DNA of 64,000 nucleotides from JANSXG01 sp024743075 (GCA_042140185.1 CP159477.1:744001-808000); one strand, 5' to 3'; shown: positions 29,174 through 38,923, numbered from the stretch's first letter. Notes: a model not told the origin generated them from the letters alone. Translations and numbers: made by a program.

Positions 29174-30387
29174 CGCTCCACAATCATCGCCACCGCGTTC
29201 CCCCCGCCGAGGCACAGGGCCGCGAGGCCGCGCTTCGCGTCGGTACGGATCATGTTGTGCAGCAGCGTCACCAGCACGCGAGCACCTGAAGCGCCGATCG
29301 GGTGACCCAGCGCGATCGCGCCGCCGGCCACGTTCACCTTATCCATATCGATGCCCGCATCCTTGATGTTGTGCAGGGCCTGCGCGGCGAACGCCTCGTT
29401 CAGTTCGAACAGGTCGATGTCGTCGAGCTTCAGGCCGGCCTTCTCGACCACCGCCGGGACCGCCAGTGCCGGGGCCGTGAAGATCGCCTTCGGAGCCACG
29501 CCCGAGGTGTGGTACGCCACGATCCGGGCCAGCGGCTTCGCGCCGAGTTCATCGGCCTTGGCCTGCGACGCGACGACCAGTGCCGCCGCGCCGTCGTTGA
29601 TCGTCGAGGCGTTGCCCGCCGTCACCGAGCCGTCCTTCTCGAAGGCCGCGCGCAACTTACCGAGACCCTCGGCGGTGGTGTCCGCCCGGATGCCCTCGTC
29701 CTGCGACACGCCACCCTCGGGACCCGGCACCTTGCGGTTGCCGACCTGCTCGCCGGTCAGCGCGATGATCTCATCCTTGAACCAGCCCTCGCTCTGGGCC
29801 TTGGCCGCCTTCTGCTGGCTCTGCGCAGCGAACTCGTCCTGCTCCTCGCGCGTGATGCCGTACTCGCGCGCGACCCAGTCGGCGGAGTTGCCCATCATGC
29901 AGCTCTCGAACGCGCAGAACAGCCCGTCGTGAGCCATCGAGTCCTTCATCGGGGCCTCGCCGAACTTCACGCCGTTGCGAACGTGCGCGAAGTGGGGGGC
30001 CATGGTCATGTTTTCCTGCCCGCCGGCGACAACGAGCTGGTTGTCGCCAGCCTTGATCGACTGGGCGGCGAGCATGACCGCCTGCAGCCCGGAGCCGCAG
30101 ACTTTGTTGATGGTCATGCAGTTGAGTGTGTCGGGAAGTCCGGCGCCGAGGCCGGCCTGGCGGGCGGGGTTCTGACCGCAGCCGGCCTGCACGACGTGAC
30201 CCATGATGCACTCGTCCACGTGCTCGTTCGCTTTGTCACCCGACAGAGCGTCGACCGCGTCGAGGGCGCCTCGAATCGCGTAGGAACCCAGCTTGGTCGC
30301 GGGGGTCGACGACAGACCCCCAAAGAACCGGCCGACGGGTGTGCGCTTGGCGGCGAGAATGACAGGGCTGGTCGAGGCGTCGGACAT
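29170..30387 (-). CDS. acetyl-CoA C-acetyltransferase (thiolase)
   Basis: A 405-residue thiolase. The nucleophile Cys lies in INKVCGSGLQAVMLA, the His base in GGAIALGHPIGASGAR, and the second Cys in ALCLGGGNAVAM near the C-terminus. NASTINDGAAALVVAS is also typical. Degradative and biosynthetic members cannot be separated by eye; the PhaA/AtoB type is most likely. It forms or cleaves acetoacetyl-CoA and lies near the methylcitrate cycle genes, so propionyl-CoA-yielding fatty or amino acid catabolism is a plausible context. Its stop overlaps the next minus-strand gene. Confidence 0.93.
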   Translation of the reverse strand: MSDASTSPVILAAKRTPVGRFFGGLSSTPATKLGSYAIRGALDAVDALSGDKANEHVDECIMGHVVQAGCGQNPARQAGLGAGLPDTLNCMTINKVCGSGLQAVMLAAQSIKAGDNQLVVAGGQENMTMAPHFAHVRNGVKFGEAPMKDSMAHDGLFCAFESCMMGNSADWVAREYGITREEQDEFAAQSQQKAAKAQSEGWFKDEIIALTGEQVGNRKVPGPEGGVSQDEGIRADTTAEGLGKLRAAFEKDGSVTAGNASTINDGAAALVVASQAKADELGAKPLARIVAYHTSGVAPKAIFTAPALAVPAVVEKAGLKLDDIDLFELNEAFAAQALHNIKDAGIDMDKVNVAGGAIALGHPIGASGARVLVTLLHNMIRTDAKRGLAALCLGGGNAVAMIVER

Positions 30388-30465
30388 CGGTCAGTGGCTC
30401 CGGGTGAAAGGTTCTGTAAACGGCCGCGCGACGAGATCGACGCCGGGCCGGGCGGGGCATTGTGA

Positions 30466-30492
30466 CAAAAACGCCTGCATGATGCAGGCGTT
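30466..30492 (-). terminator. intrinsic terminator after the subtilisin gene
   Basis: On the minus strand a 9-bp stem ACGCCTGCA/TGCAGGCGT with a three-base loop is followed by TTTTTG. It lies 38 bases beyond the stop of the S8 peptidase gene and upstream of the thiolase gene. Confidence 0.85.
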
Positions 30493-30529
30493 CGAAGGGT
30501 AGGCGGGATGTCGGTCGTGGGCGTGCGGA

Positions 30530-32101
30530 TCAGAAGCCGCAGGGCTGCCCAAATGCACCGAGAACGATGTTCAGGTCTTCGAGGTCGACGCGATCGTCGC
30601 CATTGAGGTCGCCGGCTTCCGGGACGACGGGGTCCGGCCCGATGGGCGGCTGGGTGCCCTCGCCGAAGTGGGCAAGCACCTCGTTGAGGTCGCCAAGGTC
30701 AACGACGCCATCCCCGTTGCTGTCGGCCGGGCAGCAGGCATCCGCGAGCGCGGCGAGCGCTGCGCCGGCGTTGATGCGTCCCCAGCCCGTGAAGTTGTCG
30801 AATCCGCCGGTGTGCACGTCATCGGCCGTGTCGATCATGTGCTGACGGACTTCGGCGTTGGTGAGGCAGGGGGCTTCGGACCAGATGAGCGCGGCAAGGG
30901 CCGCCGAGTATGGAGCGGCGAAGGAGGTGCCGGAGGCTTCGTCGTAGCCACCGCTGATGGTGGTCGTCAGGACATCCACGCCGGGCGCGGCCACTTCGAC
31001 CTGCGGGCCGGGGTTGGTGAAGCTCGCGGGGTCGTCGTCGTGATCGGTCGCGCCGATGGCCATGACCAGAGGCAGGTTCGCCGGGAACCCGACGCTGCTG
31101 CCACCGTTGCCCGCGGCGCACAGCACCAGACATCCCTTGACGTTTGTGGCGTACTCCACGGCGTCGGCGATCGCGCCGGACGAGCCGACGGACAGCGACA
31201 TCGTGATCACTCGGGCACCGTTGTCGGCGCCGTAAATGATGGCGTCATCGATGGCCGACGAGACCGGGAACGCGCTGCCGACGGCGAGGGGCATCATCAG
31301 GCAGCCGCGCGTCGCACCGTCACCGCCGGCGAGGCCGGCGATGCCGATACCGTTGTTGCGAGCCGCCGCGACGCAGCCCGCCACGAGCGAGCCGTGGCTG
31401 CCGCTGGTCTGCGGGTCGTTGTTGTTGTCGACGAAGTCCCAGCCGTGGTAGTCGTCGATGTAGCCGTTGCCATCGTCATCGACGCCGTTGAAGGTGGCGT
31501 CGCCCTCGTTCTTCCACATGTTGGTTTCGAGGTCGGCGTGGTTGTAGTTCACGCCGGAGTCAACCACCGCGACGAACACCTCGTCCGAGCCGGGGTTAAT
31601 GCTCCACGCTTCGACGGCGTTCATGTCGGCGCCGGCAGTGCCGCCGGTCTGGCCGGTGTTCTGCATCGCCCACTGATCGTCGAAGAGCTGATCGTTCGGG
31701 ACCGAGGTGTAGACGCCATGGACGGTTTCCTCGACCGCGACCACGAGCCCCGAAGCGCGGAGCGACTTCATGACGTCGAGCAGGTCGGCGCCTTCCGGCA
31801 GGCGGACATCGTGCCAGCCGAGCCGGTTGGAGCGGATCAGCGTCAGGTCCTGAAGGGATGACGCTTGCCCGTCACCGGCGTTTGCCGGGGGAAGCGTGTT
31901 CTGGAACTCACCAAACGGCATCGCGGGGTCGGCCAGTTTGACCGAGACGATCGACGCGTCGACTCCGAAGCGTTCGCCTTGGTAGACGCGGACAAACCCG
32001 TCGTCGGTGCGGTGCAGCCCGTCGGCGAGCGGGGCGCTCGCCCCGGATGCCATGGAGCTACCGGCGAGAGCAAGAATAAGAGCGGTCGTGGAGCGAATCA
32101 T
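30530..32101 (-). CDS. secreted subtilisin-like serine peptidase with dockerin-like tail
   Basis: A 523-residue exported S8 peptidase. A signal peptide (about 1-23) is followed by a prodomain-like region. The catalytic triad is visible: Asp in VAVVDSGVNYNH, His in SGSHGSLVAG, and Ser in GTSFAAPYSAA. A Ca-binding insert (DDDGNGYIDDYHGWDF) is present. The C-terminus carries two dockerin-like EF-hand repeats (SNGDGVVDLGDLNEVLAHFG and NGDDRVDLEDLNIVLGAFGQ), matching the tail of the Cys-rich protein at 14994-16622. The ATG at 32101 follows GGAAGGCC and gives the signal peptide. It may be a substrate of the type II system, but this is inference. Confidence 0.93.
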   Translation of the reverse strand: MIRSTTALILALAGSSMASGASAPLADGLHRTDDGFVRVYQGERFGVDASIVSVKLADPAMPFGEFQNTLPPANAGDGQASSLQDLTLIRSNRLGWHDVRLPEGADLLDVMKSLRASGLVVAVEETVHGVYTSVPNDQLFDDQWAMQNTGQTGGTAGADMNAVEAWSINPGSDEVFVAVVDSGVNYNHADLETNMWKNEGDATFNGVDDDGNGYIDDYHGWDFVDNNNDPQTSGSHGSLVAGCVAAARNNGIGIAGLAGGDGATRGCLMMPLAVGSAFPVSSAIDDAIIYGADNGARVITMSLSVGSSGAIADAVEYATNVKGCLVLCAAGNGGSSVGFPANLPLVMAIGATDHDDDPASFTNPGPQVEVAAPGVDVLTTTISGGYDEASGTSFAAPYSAALAALIWSEAPCLTNAEVRQHMIDTADDVHTGGFDNFTGWGRINAGAALAALADACCPADSNGDGVVDLGDLNEVLAHFGEGTQPPIGPDPVVPEAGDLNGDDRVDLEDLNIVLGAFGQPCGF

Positions 32102-32345
32102 GAGGCCTTCCAATCTGGTTTGGCGGGATAGAGGATTTCCCAGTCTGAAGAGTACGACGATAAACCACCGAACGCCGCCGGCAACCGCTCGGAATTTCCG
32201 ACCAGAATTCGTCCGAATTCCCGCGTTTTCGGTCCTGAATCCACCGTTCACGCCGCCCGCGTCGGCCCGCGTTACCCTATCGGGCCGGCCCGAGGACACT
32301 CAGGGCCGGATCGAGACCAGAGACCCCATTTCTTCAGGAATCCTC

Positions 32346-34004
32346 ATGCCCGCCACCTCCGCAGACACCTTCGTCCACCTCCCGGCCGACTCCAACCAGG
32401 CCCTCGGCATCGCCCAGTACGCCATCGATTTCATGGCCGGTAAACTCGGAGACGGCCCCGCCGACTCGGTCTGGAAGAAGACCGAACTCTTCCACACCGA
32501 CAGCGTCTTCTGCGGCCTGTCCGCCCTCGCCCTCGGCACCAACGCCCCGACCCTGCTCCGCGACGAAGCGCTGAGCTACCCCTCGGCCGGCGTCGGCGGG
32601 TACCTCGGACGCTCCACGATGCACGGAGCAACCCCCTTCGGCACCAGCCAGCGGGTCAAAGCCGAGAAGGCCGTCGTCGCCAACTCGTCCGCCGTGCGCG
32701 AGTGGGATTCCAACGGCACGAACTTCGGCTACGACCCCGCACGCGGCAACACCGCCGGTGAATTCGGGCACAACGACTTCTACCCCGTCTGCGTCGCCGC
32801 GGCACAGATGCTCGGCCCGGACGCCGGCGGCACCGGCGAGTACGCCCTGCGCGGCATGATCTGCCTCGACGAGATCCGCGGACGCCTGGCCGAGTGCTTC
32901 AGTCTCAAGAGCTACAAGATCGACCACGTCGTCCACGGCGCGATCGCCAGTGCCGCGACCTTCGGCGCGATGGTGGGGGCCACCGCCGAGCAGATCGAGT
33001 CGGCCATCGGCATGGTCGTCGCCCACTACATCCCTTGGCGTGCCATCCGCGCTGGCAAGCAGCTCTCCGATTCCAAGGGCGCGAGCGCCGCGATCAGCAC
33101 CGAGATGGCCGTCCTCAGCCTGAAACGCTCCATGGCCGGATTCGTCGGCCCGCGCGACATCTTCCGCAACCCCGAAGCCATCTTCCGCTTCTTCGAGCCC
33201 ACCACCGAGGGCGACAAGCGCTGGACCGAGATGGCCCCCTCGCCCTTCGACCTGCACCTCTCGCACTCCGGCGAAGACTTCGCCGTCATGGGCATGCACT
33301 TCAAGCTCGGCCTCTACGAGCACCAGTCCGCCGGCGCGCTGCAGGGCCTGATCGACCTCGTCAGCGCGAACCCGTCGCTGCTCGCCAAGCACGACGGCTC
33401 GGCCATCGACACCATCGAGATCGCGGCGTACGAACCCGCCTTCGGCATCATCGGCAACCCCGCCAAGATGGACCCGAAGACCCGCCAGAGCGCGGACCAC
33501 TCCATGGCCTACATCGTGTCCACCAAGCTGCGCAAAGCCCTTGAACTCGCCAAGGCCAACGGCTCACTCGACACAACCGGTGGCTCGCACGACGCCGTCT
33601 GGAAAGCCCTCATGCTCTCGCCATACGACTACAAGGTCGACGACACCGCCATCTTCAACGACCTCACCCGATCGCTCATGGCCAAGATCAAGTTCGTCCA
33701 CGGCGGACCCGAGTTCGACCGCAACTACCCCGACGGCATCCCGACCTCCATCAAGATCACCGACGACCAGGGCAAGACCCACGACTCGGGCATGGTCATG
33801 TACCCCGCCGGTCACGCGCGCAACACGAGCGCCGACCTCGAGGGCATCCTCGACCACAAATTCCGCCTTCTCGGCGAGATCGCCGTCGGCGAGGACAAGG
33901 TCCAGCCCGCCATCGACAAACTCTCGAACCTCCGCGAGCAGGACGCGAACGCGATGCAGTCGCTCTACGACATCCCGTTCGTCGATCGCGGCCGCTTCGA
34001 GTAA
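32346..34004 (+). CDS. prpD: 2-methylcitrate dehydratase (MmgE/PrpD family)
   Basis: A 552-residue MmgE/PrpD-family protein with an N-terminal helical domain (LGIAQYAIDFMAGKLG), the segment FCGLSALALGTNAPTLLRDE, a central GYDPARGNTAGEFGHNDFYP region, and IPWRAIRAGKQLSDSKGASAA. PrpD dehydrates 2-methylcitrate to 2-methylaconitate in propionate catabolism. The call is strengthened by prpB and prpC homologues downstream. The ATG at 32346 is chosen as the first Met after a non-coding region. It is separated from prpB by a terminator and a minus-strand exported-protein gene, so the group is not one simple operon. Confidence 0.93.
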   Translation: MPATSADTFVHLPADSNQALGIAQYAIDFMAGKLGDGPADSVWKKTELFHTDSVFCGLSALALGTNAPTLLRDEALSYPSAGVGGYLGRSTMHGATPFGTSQRVKAEKAVVANSSAVREWDSNGTNFGYDPARGNTAGEFGHNDFYPVCVAAAQMLGPDAGGTGEYALRGMICLDEIRGRLAECFSLKSYKIDHVVHGAIASAATFGAMVGATAEQIESAIGMVVAHYIPWRAIRAGKQLSDSKGASAAISTEMAVLSLKRSMAGFVGPRDIFRNPEAIFRFFEPTTEGDKRWTEMAPSPFDLHLSHSGEDFAVMGMHFKLGLYEHQSAGALQGLIDLVSANPSLLAKHDGSAIDTIEIAAYEPAFGIIGNPAKMDPKTRQSADHSMAYIVSTKLRKALELAKANGSLDTTGGSHDAVWKALMLSPYDYKVDDTAIFNDLTRSLMAKIKFVHGGPEFDRNYPDGIPTSIKITDDQGKTHDSGMVMYPAGHARNTSADLEGILDHKFRLLGEIAVGEDKVQPAIDKLSNLREQDANAMQSLYDIPFVDRGRFE

Positions 34005-34030
34005 GCCGCGCCACAGCATGCCAACGAACA

Positions 34031-34057
34031 AGGGCGTGCCAGTCGGCACGCCCTTTT
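34031..34057 (+). terminator. intrinsic terminator after prpD
   Basis: A perfect 10-bp stem AGGGCGTGCC/GGCACGCCCT (34031-34040 with 34045-34054), AGTC loop and TTTT end. It lies 26 bases after prpD and also stands between convergent genes. Confidence 0.9.
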
Positions 34058-34081
34058 CAATCGCGGTGATCCGGGATGGTC

Positions 34082-34846
34082 TCAGCGACGACGACGCAGG
34101 CCGATACCGAACAGGCCGACGCCGGCCATCGCCGCGGCGCTGGGCAGCGGGATGAGTGTGGTCTGTAGGTAGGTTCCGTCGAACCAGCCCTGGCCGCCGC
34201 TCTGAAGGTTCGTAATGTCCCCGTTCGCGTTGTAGGTCGGGTTGAACGTGCGGAACGGGTGCATCCAGATGCCGAAGTTCTCGGCGTACTGCGCGCCCGT
34301 CCAGTCGCCGGGCGTGCCGTACAGCGGGTTGTGACCGATGATCGTGGACGCGTCGATCGAGAACGACAGCGTACGCTTGCCTCCGGAATCCTGAGCGGAG
34401 ACCGTGTCACCCACGCCGAGATCGCCGTTGCTCTGGATCTTGTCCGGAGCCTGGATGCCGGCGGTCGCGCCGTCACCGTCGAAGTACGAGGTGATGTTGT
34501 TCTGACCGTTGTAGTTGTACGCGGTCAGCTTCGGCGCTGCGAGGCTGCTGGCGTCGAAGTAAAAGAGCGCCATCTCGCCACCGTGGCCCTTGGGGTTCGC
34601 CCCGCCATTGATGGCAAGCGTGAAGCCTTTGGTGACTTGGTTGGCAAAGGTAACCGAGAAGGTCAGTCGGTTGGTCGAGTGGTTGAACGTCGTCGACAGG
34701 CTGTCGAACGTGCCGCCGTTGTTGTTCACGCCGGGTGCGCCGGGGGCGTTGAAGTCGACGTTGTAGGCGTATGTCTGGGCGTTGGCCGAGCCAGCGCACG
34801 CTGCGACGAGCATCGCCGCGCCGACCAGAGCGGTCTTACGGGTCAT
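34082..34846 (-). CDS. exported protein with PEP-CTERM-like tail, interrupting the prp group
   Basis: A 254-residue protein. The ATG at 34846 is preceded by GGAGGAGAAT and begins a signal peptide of about 23 residues (MTRKTALVGAAMLVAACAGS, cleavage near ANA-Q). The mature domain is beta-rich with many Asn and Gly. The C-terminus has the sorting form: TLIPLPS, hydrophobic run, RRRR. The Pro-Leu-Pro replaces PEP. It sits on the opposite strand between prpD and prpB. No enzymatic motif is recognised. Confidence 0.88.
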   Translation of the reverse strand: MTRKTALVGAAMLVAACAGSANAQTYAYNVDFNAPGAPGVNNNGGTFDSLSTTFNHSTNRLTFSVTFANQVTKGFTLAINGGANPKGHGGEMALFYFDASSLAAPKLTAYNYNGQNNITSYFDGDGATAGIQAPDKIQSNGDLGVGDTVSAQDSGGKRTLSFSIDASTIIGHNPLYGTPGDWTGAQYAENFGIWMHPFRTFNPTYNANGDITNLQSGGQGWFDGTYLQTTLIPLPSAAAMAGVGLFGIGLRRRR

Positions 34847-35084
34847 CGGATTCTCCTCCATCTCCAGTTTCTCTTTCCCGCCGCACCACCGATACAGGCG
34901 GCGCAGCCGAATCAAATGTAACTGGGACGTACCGTCGGTCACTTAAAATCCCAGCAGAACCGAAGAATTTCCCCACATTCTGACCTGCGTTGTGGTTATC
35001 AGTCCATCGCCTCAAGGCTTTCATCGCCTCGCTCGGGGTCCCTCGCGGCTGGTCCACCTCGTCCGGATCTCTATTATGGCTCCC

Positions 35085-36004
35085 ATGACCAGCCCCTCCC
35101 ATACCCCCGGAAACCGCCTCCGCTCACTCATGTCCTCACGCTGCGTCGGTCTCCCCGGCGCGTTCAATGGCATGGTCGCCCGCCAGGCCAGAATGGCCGG
35201 CTTCGAGGGTCTCTATGTCTCCGGCGCCGCCGTCACCGCCAGCTTCGGCGTCCCCGACATCGGCCTGCTGACCCTCAACGAGTTCTGCAATGTCATCCAG
35301 CAGGTCTCGCTCGCTTCGGGCCTGCCCGTCCTCGCCGATGCCGACACCGGCTTCGGCGAGACCGAGATGCTCACCCGCACCGTCCACGAGTACACCCGCG
35401 CCGGCATGCCGGCTTCCACATCGAAGACCAGGTCTTCCCCAAACGCTGCGGCCACCTCGACGGCAAAACCCTCGTCCCCGTCGACCACTTCGCCGAGAAG
35501 GTCGCCACCGCCGCTGCCGCCCGCGACGCCCTGGGCAACGGCTTCGTCGTCTGCGCCCGCACCGACGCCGCCGGCGTCGACGGCATCGACGCCACCATCG
35601 AGCGATCCAAGGCCTACCTCGACGCCGGCGCGGACATGATCTTCCCCGAGGGCCTGCGCAGCGAAGCCGAATTCGCACGCGTCGCCGACGAGCTCCGCTC
35701 TTACAAGCCAGACGCGTTCCTGCTCGCCAACATGACCGAGTTCGGCAAGACGCCCATCATCAACATCAGCCGCTTCGCCGACATGGGCTACTCCTGCGTC
35801 ATCTGGCCCGTCACCACGCTCCGTGCCGCGATGGGCGAGACCGCGCGCATCCTCGCCGACCTGCATCGCGACGGCGATGTCAACGCCTTCCTAAATCGCG
35901 TCCAGACCCGCCAGGAGCTCTACGCCGCCCTCGGCTACACCCCCGGCGAGCAGTGGACCTTTGGCTCCACCCCCGGCGCGCCCCAGCCCGCACCCTCAGC
36001 CTGA
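35085..36004 (+). CDS. prpB: methylisocitrate lyase-like (PEP mutase/ICL family), one frameshift
   Basis: Joined frames give about 306 residues. SGAAVTASFGVPDIGLLTLNE, LPVLADADTGFGE (metal-binding DxDxG) and, after the break, AGFHIEDQVFPKRCGHLDGK with the catalytic KRCGH Cys loop are all typical of PrpB/ICL enzymes. The frame breaks at about 35406-35408, where GCC-GGC-AT-GCC-GGC lacks one base (ATC expected). PrpB cleaves 2-methylisocitrate to pyruvate and succinate. The neighbouring citrate-synthase-like gene, 124 bases downstream, supports PrpB over oxaloacetate decarboxylase relatives. In-frame starts at 35076 and 35085 are near-equal choices. Confidence 0.88.
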
Positions 36005-36127
36005 GCCGGTCGACGGGCCCGATTCCCCGGTAAACCAGCCGCAATCGGCTACAATGCCCGGCCCGATCGAGCCCGCCAGAGCGGGCCGGATCCATCCCAT
36101 CCCACGCCCTCTACCCACGGAGCCGCC

Positions 36128-37288
36128 ATGTCCGCTACCGCAGAACTCAAATCCTCCGGCCTCGAAGGCATGATCGCCGGCAAGACCGCCATCTGCGCCG
36201 TCAACCAGACCTCGCTCATCTATCGCGGCTACGAGATCGCCGACCTCGCCGAGAACGCCACCTTCGAGGAAGTCGCCCACCTCCTGCTCGTCGGCCACAA
36301 GCCCTCCGAGAGCGAGCTCAAGGCCTTCTCCAAGGAACTCGCCTCCCAGCGGGCCATCCCCGGCGCCGTCATCGACTACCTCCGCACCGCCGGCCCCTGG
36401 CTCAAGTCCGGCAGCGCCGTCCCCATGGACGTGCTCCGCACCGCCGTCAGCATGCTCGGCAACATGGACCCCAACTCGCAGGAGGTCTCACCCGAGGCCG
36501 ACCTCGAGAAGGCCAAGACCCTCACCGCCCAGATCCCCACGATCATCGGGCACATGCAGAACGTCATCGACGGGCGCGAGATCGTGAAGCCCGACGAGGC
36601 GCTGTCGCACGCCGCGAACCTGCTCTACATGATCACCGGCGAGAAGCCCTCGGACGAGCACGCCCGCGTCATCGACGTCTCGCTCATTCTCTACGCCGAG
36701 CACGACTACAACGCCTCCACCTTCTCCAGCCGCGTCATCGCCGCCACCCTCAGCGACATCCACGGCGCCGTCACCGGCGCCATCGCCGCCCTCAAGGGCC
36801 CGCTCCACGGCGGGGCCAACGAGGCCGCCATGGAGATGCTCCGCGAGATCCGCAATGACATCGGCAAGGACAATGACCCCAAGAAGATCCAGGACTGGAT
36901 GCACCAGGCCTTCGAGGGCAAGCGCAAGCTCATGGGCTTCGGCCACCGCGTCTACAAGAACGGCGACCACCGCGCAGGCATCCTCCACAAACTCGGTCGC
37001 CAGCTCGCCGAGAAGGCGACCGACGACTCGCTCGCCTGGTTCGAGCTCGGCGAAGAGGTCCAGAAGATCATGGAGACCGAGAAGAACATCTACCCCAACG
37101 TCGACTTCCCCTGCGGCCTCACATACTTCACCATGGGCATCCCCGTCCCGCAGTACACCCCGATCTTCGTCGCCGCCCGCATCACCGGCTGGGCCGCCCA
37201 CATCATCGAACAGCACGCCAACAACCGCCTCATCCGCCCGATCGCCGAGTATGTCGGCCCGGAGCTGAAGAAGTGGAACGATGGGTGA
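36128..37288 (+). CDS. prpC: citrate synthase family protein, probably 2-methylcitrate synthase
   Basis: A 386-residue citrate-synthase-fold enzyme with SLIYRGYEIADLAENATFEE, LKGPLHGGANEAAMEML (His of the active site), MGFGHRVYKNGDHRAGILHK (second His), and a C-terminal Asp/Arg region (YPNVDFPCGLTYFTMGIP). The length matches the short, dimeric class that includes methylcitrate synthases. With prpB 124 bases upstream and prpD nearby, condensation of propionyl-CoA with oxaloacetate is the likely reaction; a dual citrate synthase role cannot be excluded. The codon usage is strongly C-ending, which explains a long but meaningless antisense frame over it. Confidence 0.92.
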   Translation: MSATAELKSSGLEGMIAGKTAICAVNQTSLIYRGYEIADLAENATFEEVAHLLLVGHKPSESELKAFSKELASQRAIPGAVIDYLRTAGPWLKSGSAVPMDVLRTAVSMLGNMDPNSQEVSPEADLEKAKTLTAQIPTIIGHMQNVIDGREIVKPDEALSHAANLLYMITGEKPSDEHARVIDVSLILYAEHDYNASTFSSRVIAATLSDIHGAVTGAIAALKGPLHGGANEAAMEMLREIRNDIGKDNDPKKIQDWMHQAFEGKRKLMGFGHRVYKNGDHRAGILHKLGRQLAEKATDDSLAWFELGEEVQKIMETEKNIYPNVDFPCGLTYFTMGIPVPQYTPIFVAARITGWAAHIIEQHANNRLIRPIAEYVGPELKKWNDG

Positions 37289-37299
37289 GTTGACCACAG

Positions 37300-37938
37300 A
37301 TGCTGAACGCGTTGCGACCGGTCACGAAACTGCTCATCCATTGGCGGTTTCGTGACTTCGCGCATCTGGCAGCGAGCGATGGCTGGGTGTTCGATGAAAA
37401 GAGTTTGAAGCCGCTGCGAGCGCAGCCGATCAAGGTTTCGGCGGACAGCTTTCAGTTTTATCAGCGATACTCGCACGAACAAATTCGTGAGTTGCGGAGC
37501 GTCTTCTGGGTCTGTTTCGGTTTCGTTGCGGCAGGTGCCGGAGCGTTGGGCTACGCGATCTTTGTCGCGTCAGCCCCAACGCGGCTATGGCACTTCTTCG
37601 CTTTGCCGTTTGTCCTCTTCGTGTTCGGACGCGGCGTGCTCAGCAGTTGGGCACAAAGCAGGATCCTCTCGTCGATCCACCGCACAGTCACATGGAAGAG
37701 CGAAAGCGGGGGGCTTGCGATCGGCACCCGTGCAGAAGTCGCGATCCATCTTGACGCGAGGTCGTCGGCTCTCGCTGGCATTCTGGCGAGGCACATCGGC
37801 GGAATCGTTGGCCAGCGAAGTTGCACTGTGGTTGAATCCGACGAGATCGACGGTGCACGACACATCAAACTTGATGCTATCGAGGGCGATAGTTCTTCAT
37901 CTAAAGATCGAATCAGCCTCTTGGTTCCAGCGAACTAA
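37300..37938 (+). CDS. hypothetical membrane protein
   Basis: A 212-residue protein, 11 bases after prpC. It has two hydrophobic helices at about residues 68-90 (SVFWVCFGFVAAGAGALGYA) and 97-113 (FFALPFVLFVFGRGVL). Both termini are soluble and no family is recognised. Its base composition is visibly less GC-rich than prpC, as are the small genes downstream, which suggests an accessory segment. Function unknown. Confidence 0.6.
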   Translation: MLNALRPVTKLLIHWRFRDFAHLAASDGWVFDEKSLKPLRAQPIKVSADSFQFYQRYSHEQIRELRSVFWVCFGFVAAGAGALGYAIFVASAPTRLWHFFALPFVLFVFGRGVLSSWAQSRILSSIHRTVTWKSESGGLAIGTRAEVAIHLDARSSALAGILARHIGGIVGQRSCTVVESDEIDGARHIKLDAIEGDSSSSKDRISLLVPAN

Positions 37939-38005
37939 CATTCAGTTTCCGATGTTGGCCGTGAGCAAGACGGAGCAGCGACATCCGCTCCAAACCGGTG
38001 CCCCA

Positions 38006-38105
38006 ACCCATCCCAAACCCAAAGCCCTGCCCCAAACGCCACAATCCCCGGCAGCGCAAACGCCCAGACCGAGACGCCCAGACCGAGACGCCCAGCCGGA
38101 TCAAG
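38006..38105. repeat. decayed copy of a duplicated segment (copy A)
   Basis: This stretch matches 38983-39072 at roughly 90% by eye, except for a 14-base tandem duplication (AGACCGAGACGCCC twice). In copy B the minus strand encodes LIRLGVPVWAFAVPGVLAFG; here the extra 14 bases shift the frame, so copy A looks like a broken remnant. It abuts the end of the small gene at 38101-38451. Confidence 0.75.
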
Positions 38106-38451
38106 TCGCCCGACGCAGCTCTTCGTGCAGGTACTTCGAGAACTCCATCACAGACCGCCATTCCGGAGTCTTTAGTGCTGAAGACACTCCGTCGATGCTC
38201 TCGGCCTCGATCGTCTTGGCAGCCAGACAAATCAGCCCATAAAGCTGTGCGAGGTCTTTGATCTCAGGCTCCGAGAACGCCATCAGGAAGTCCTTGGATT
38301 TCGGGCGAAATGTGTCATCCGCGTACATGCTGACCATCTCGCCAACGACATCGACATGCGGTACATCGCGCTCGTACTGCATCTGAGCGGAAGCGCTGGC
38401 CAGAAGCCCAACAAGTTCGATGACCTGATCTCGATATTCAGCGTGACTCAT
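38101..38451 (-). CDS. hypothetical small helical protein
   Basis: A 116-residue protein starting MSHAEYRDQVIELVGLLASA, with a GGTGAG box near the start codon. It is mostly helical and soluble, with no recognised domain. The next minus-strand gene upstream ends 16 bases before it, so the two are probably co-transcribed. Its stop lies at the edge of repeat copy A. Confidence 0.55.
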   Translation of the reverse strand: MSHAEYRDQVIELVGLLASASAQMQYERDVPHVDVVGEMVSMYADDTFRPKSKDFLMAFSEPEIKDLAQLYGLICLAAKTIEAESIDGVSSALKTPEWRSVMEFSKYLHEELRRAT

Positions 38452-38467
38452 CGACTCACCGCCCCAA

Positions 38468-38923
38468 TCACTCCGCCTGCATTCCCATCTCCCGCCACCG
38501 GAACGAACGCGCCAAGACAAGGGCATCGCTCAGATTGCTTTTGTCATCGCAATAGATCGCGGCCTGAACATGGCCAGCATCGGAAAGCACGAACGCGTAC
38601 AGGGCGTGCACCGGCCGCTGGTCTCCTTCAGTCAGCTCGTAGGTGTAAAAAGTAAGCCCGTCCGAGTGATGCACGCTCGCATTCGCGGCCTGAGCAGAGG
38701 TTTCGGCTTTCAGCCACTCAAGCCGCTCGCTTTGCGATTCGCCTTGATCATTGCCCCAAATGTCGATCCAGACCGTAAAACGCGGTCGCCAAAGCACCAT
38801 CGATCCCTGCTCAATGCGTTGAGCGAGTTCGAGCGGCAGATCAACGGACCAGTTTCTCGTAAGTTGCCGCTCACCACTGAGAATCGGAAATCCGGGTGGC
38901 GGCCATGGCGCTGTTGGTTTCAT
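38468..38923 (-). CDS. hypothetical protein
   Basis: A 151-residue protein starting MKPTAPWPPPGFPILSGERQ. It is a mixed alpha/beta, Trp-rich protein (VWIDIWGNDQGESQ) without a recognised family. Its codon pattern and its tight spacing to the small gene downstream support it as a real gene. It overlaps the end of a weaker frame at 38871-39260. Function unknown. Confidence 0.55.
   Translation of the reverse strand: MKPTAPWPPPGFPILSGERQLTRNWSVDLPLELAQRIEQGSMVLWRPRFTVWIDIWGNDQGESQSERLEWLKAETSAQAANASVHHSDGLTFYTYELTEGDQRPVHALYAFVLSDAGHVQAAIYCDDKSNLSDALVLARSFRWREMGMQAE

Noticed and set aside
36488..37297. A 269-residue minus-strand open frame
   Set aside because: It is antisense to prpC, caused by strongly C-ending codons; it consists of Val/Gly/Asp repeats and has no start signal.
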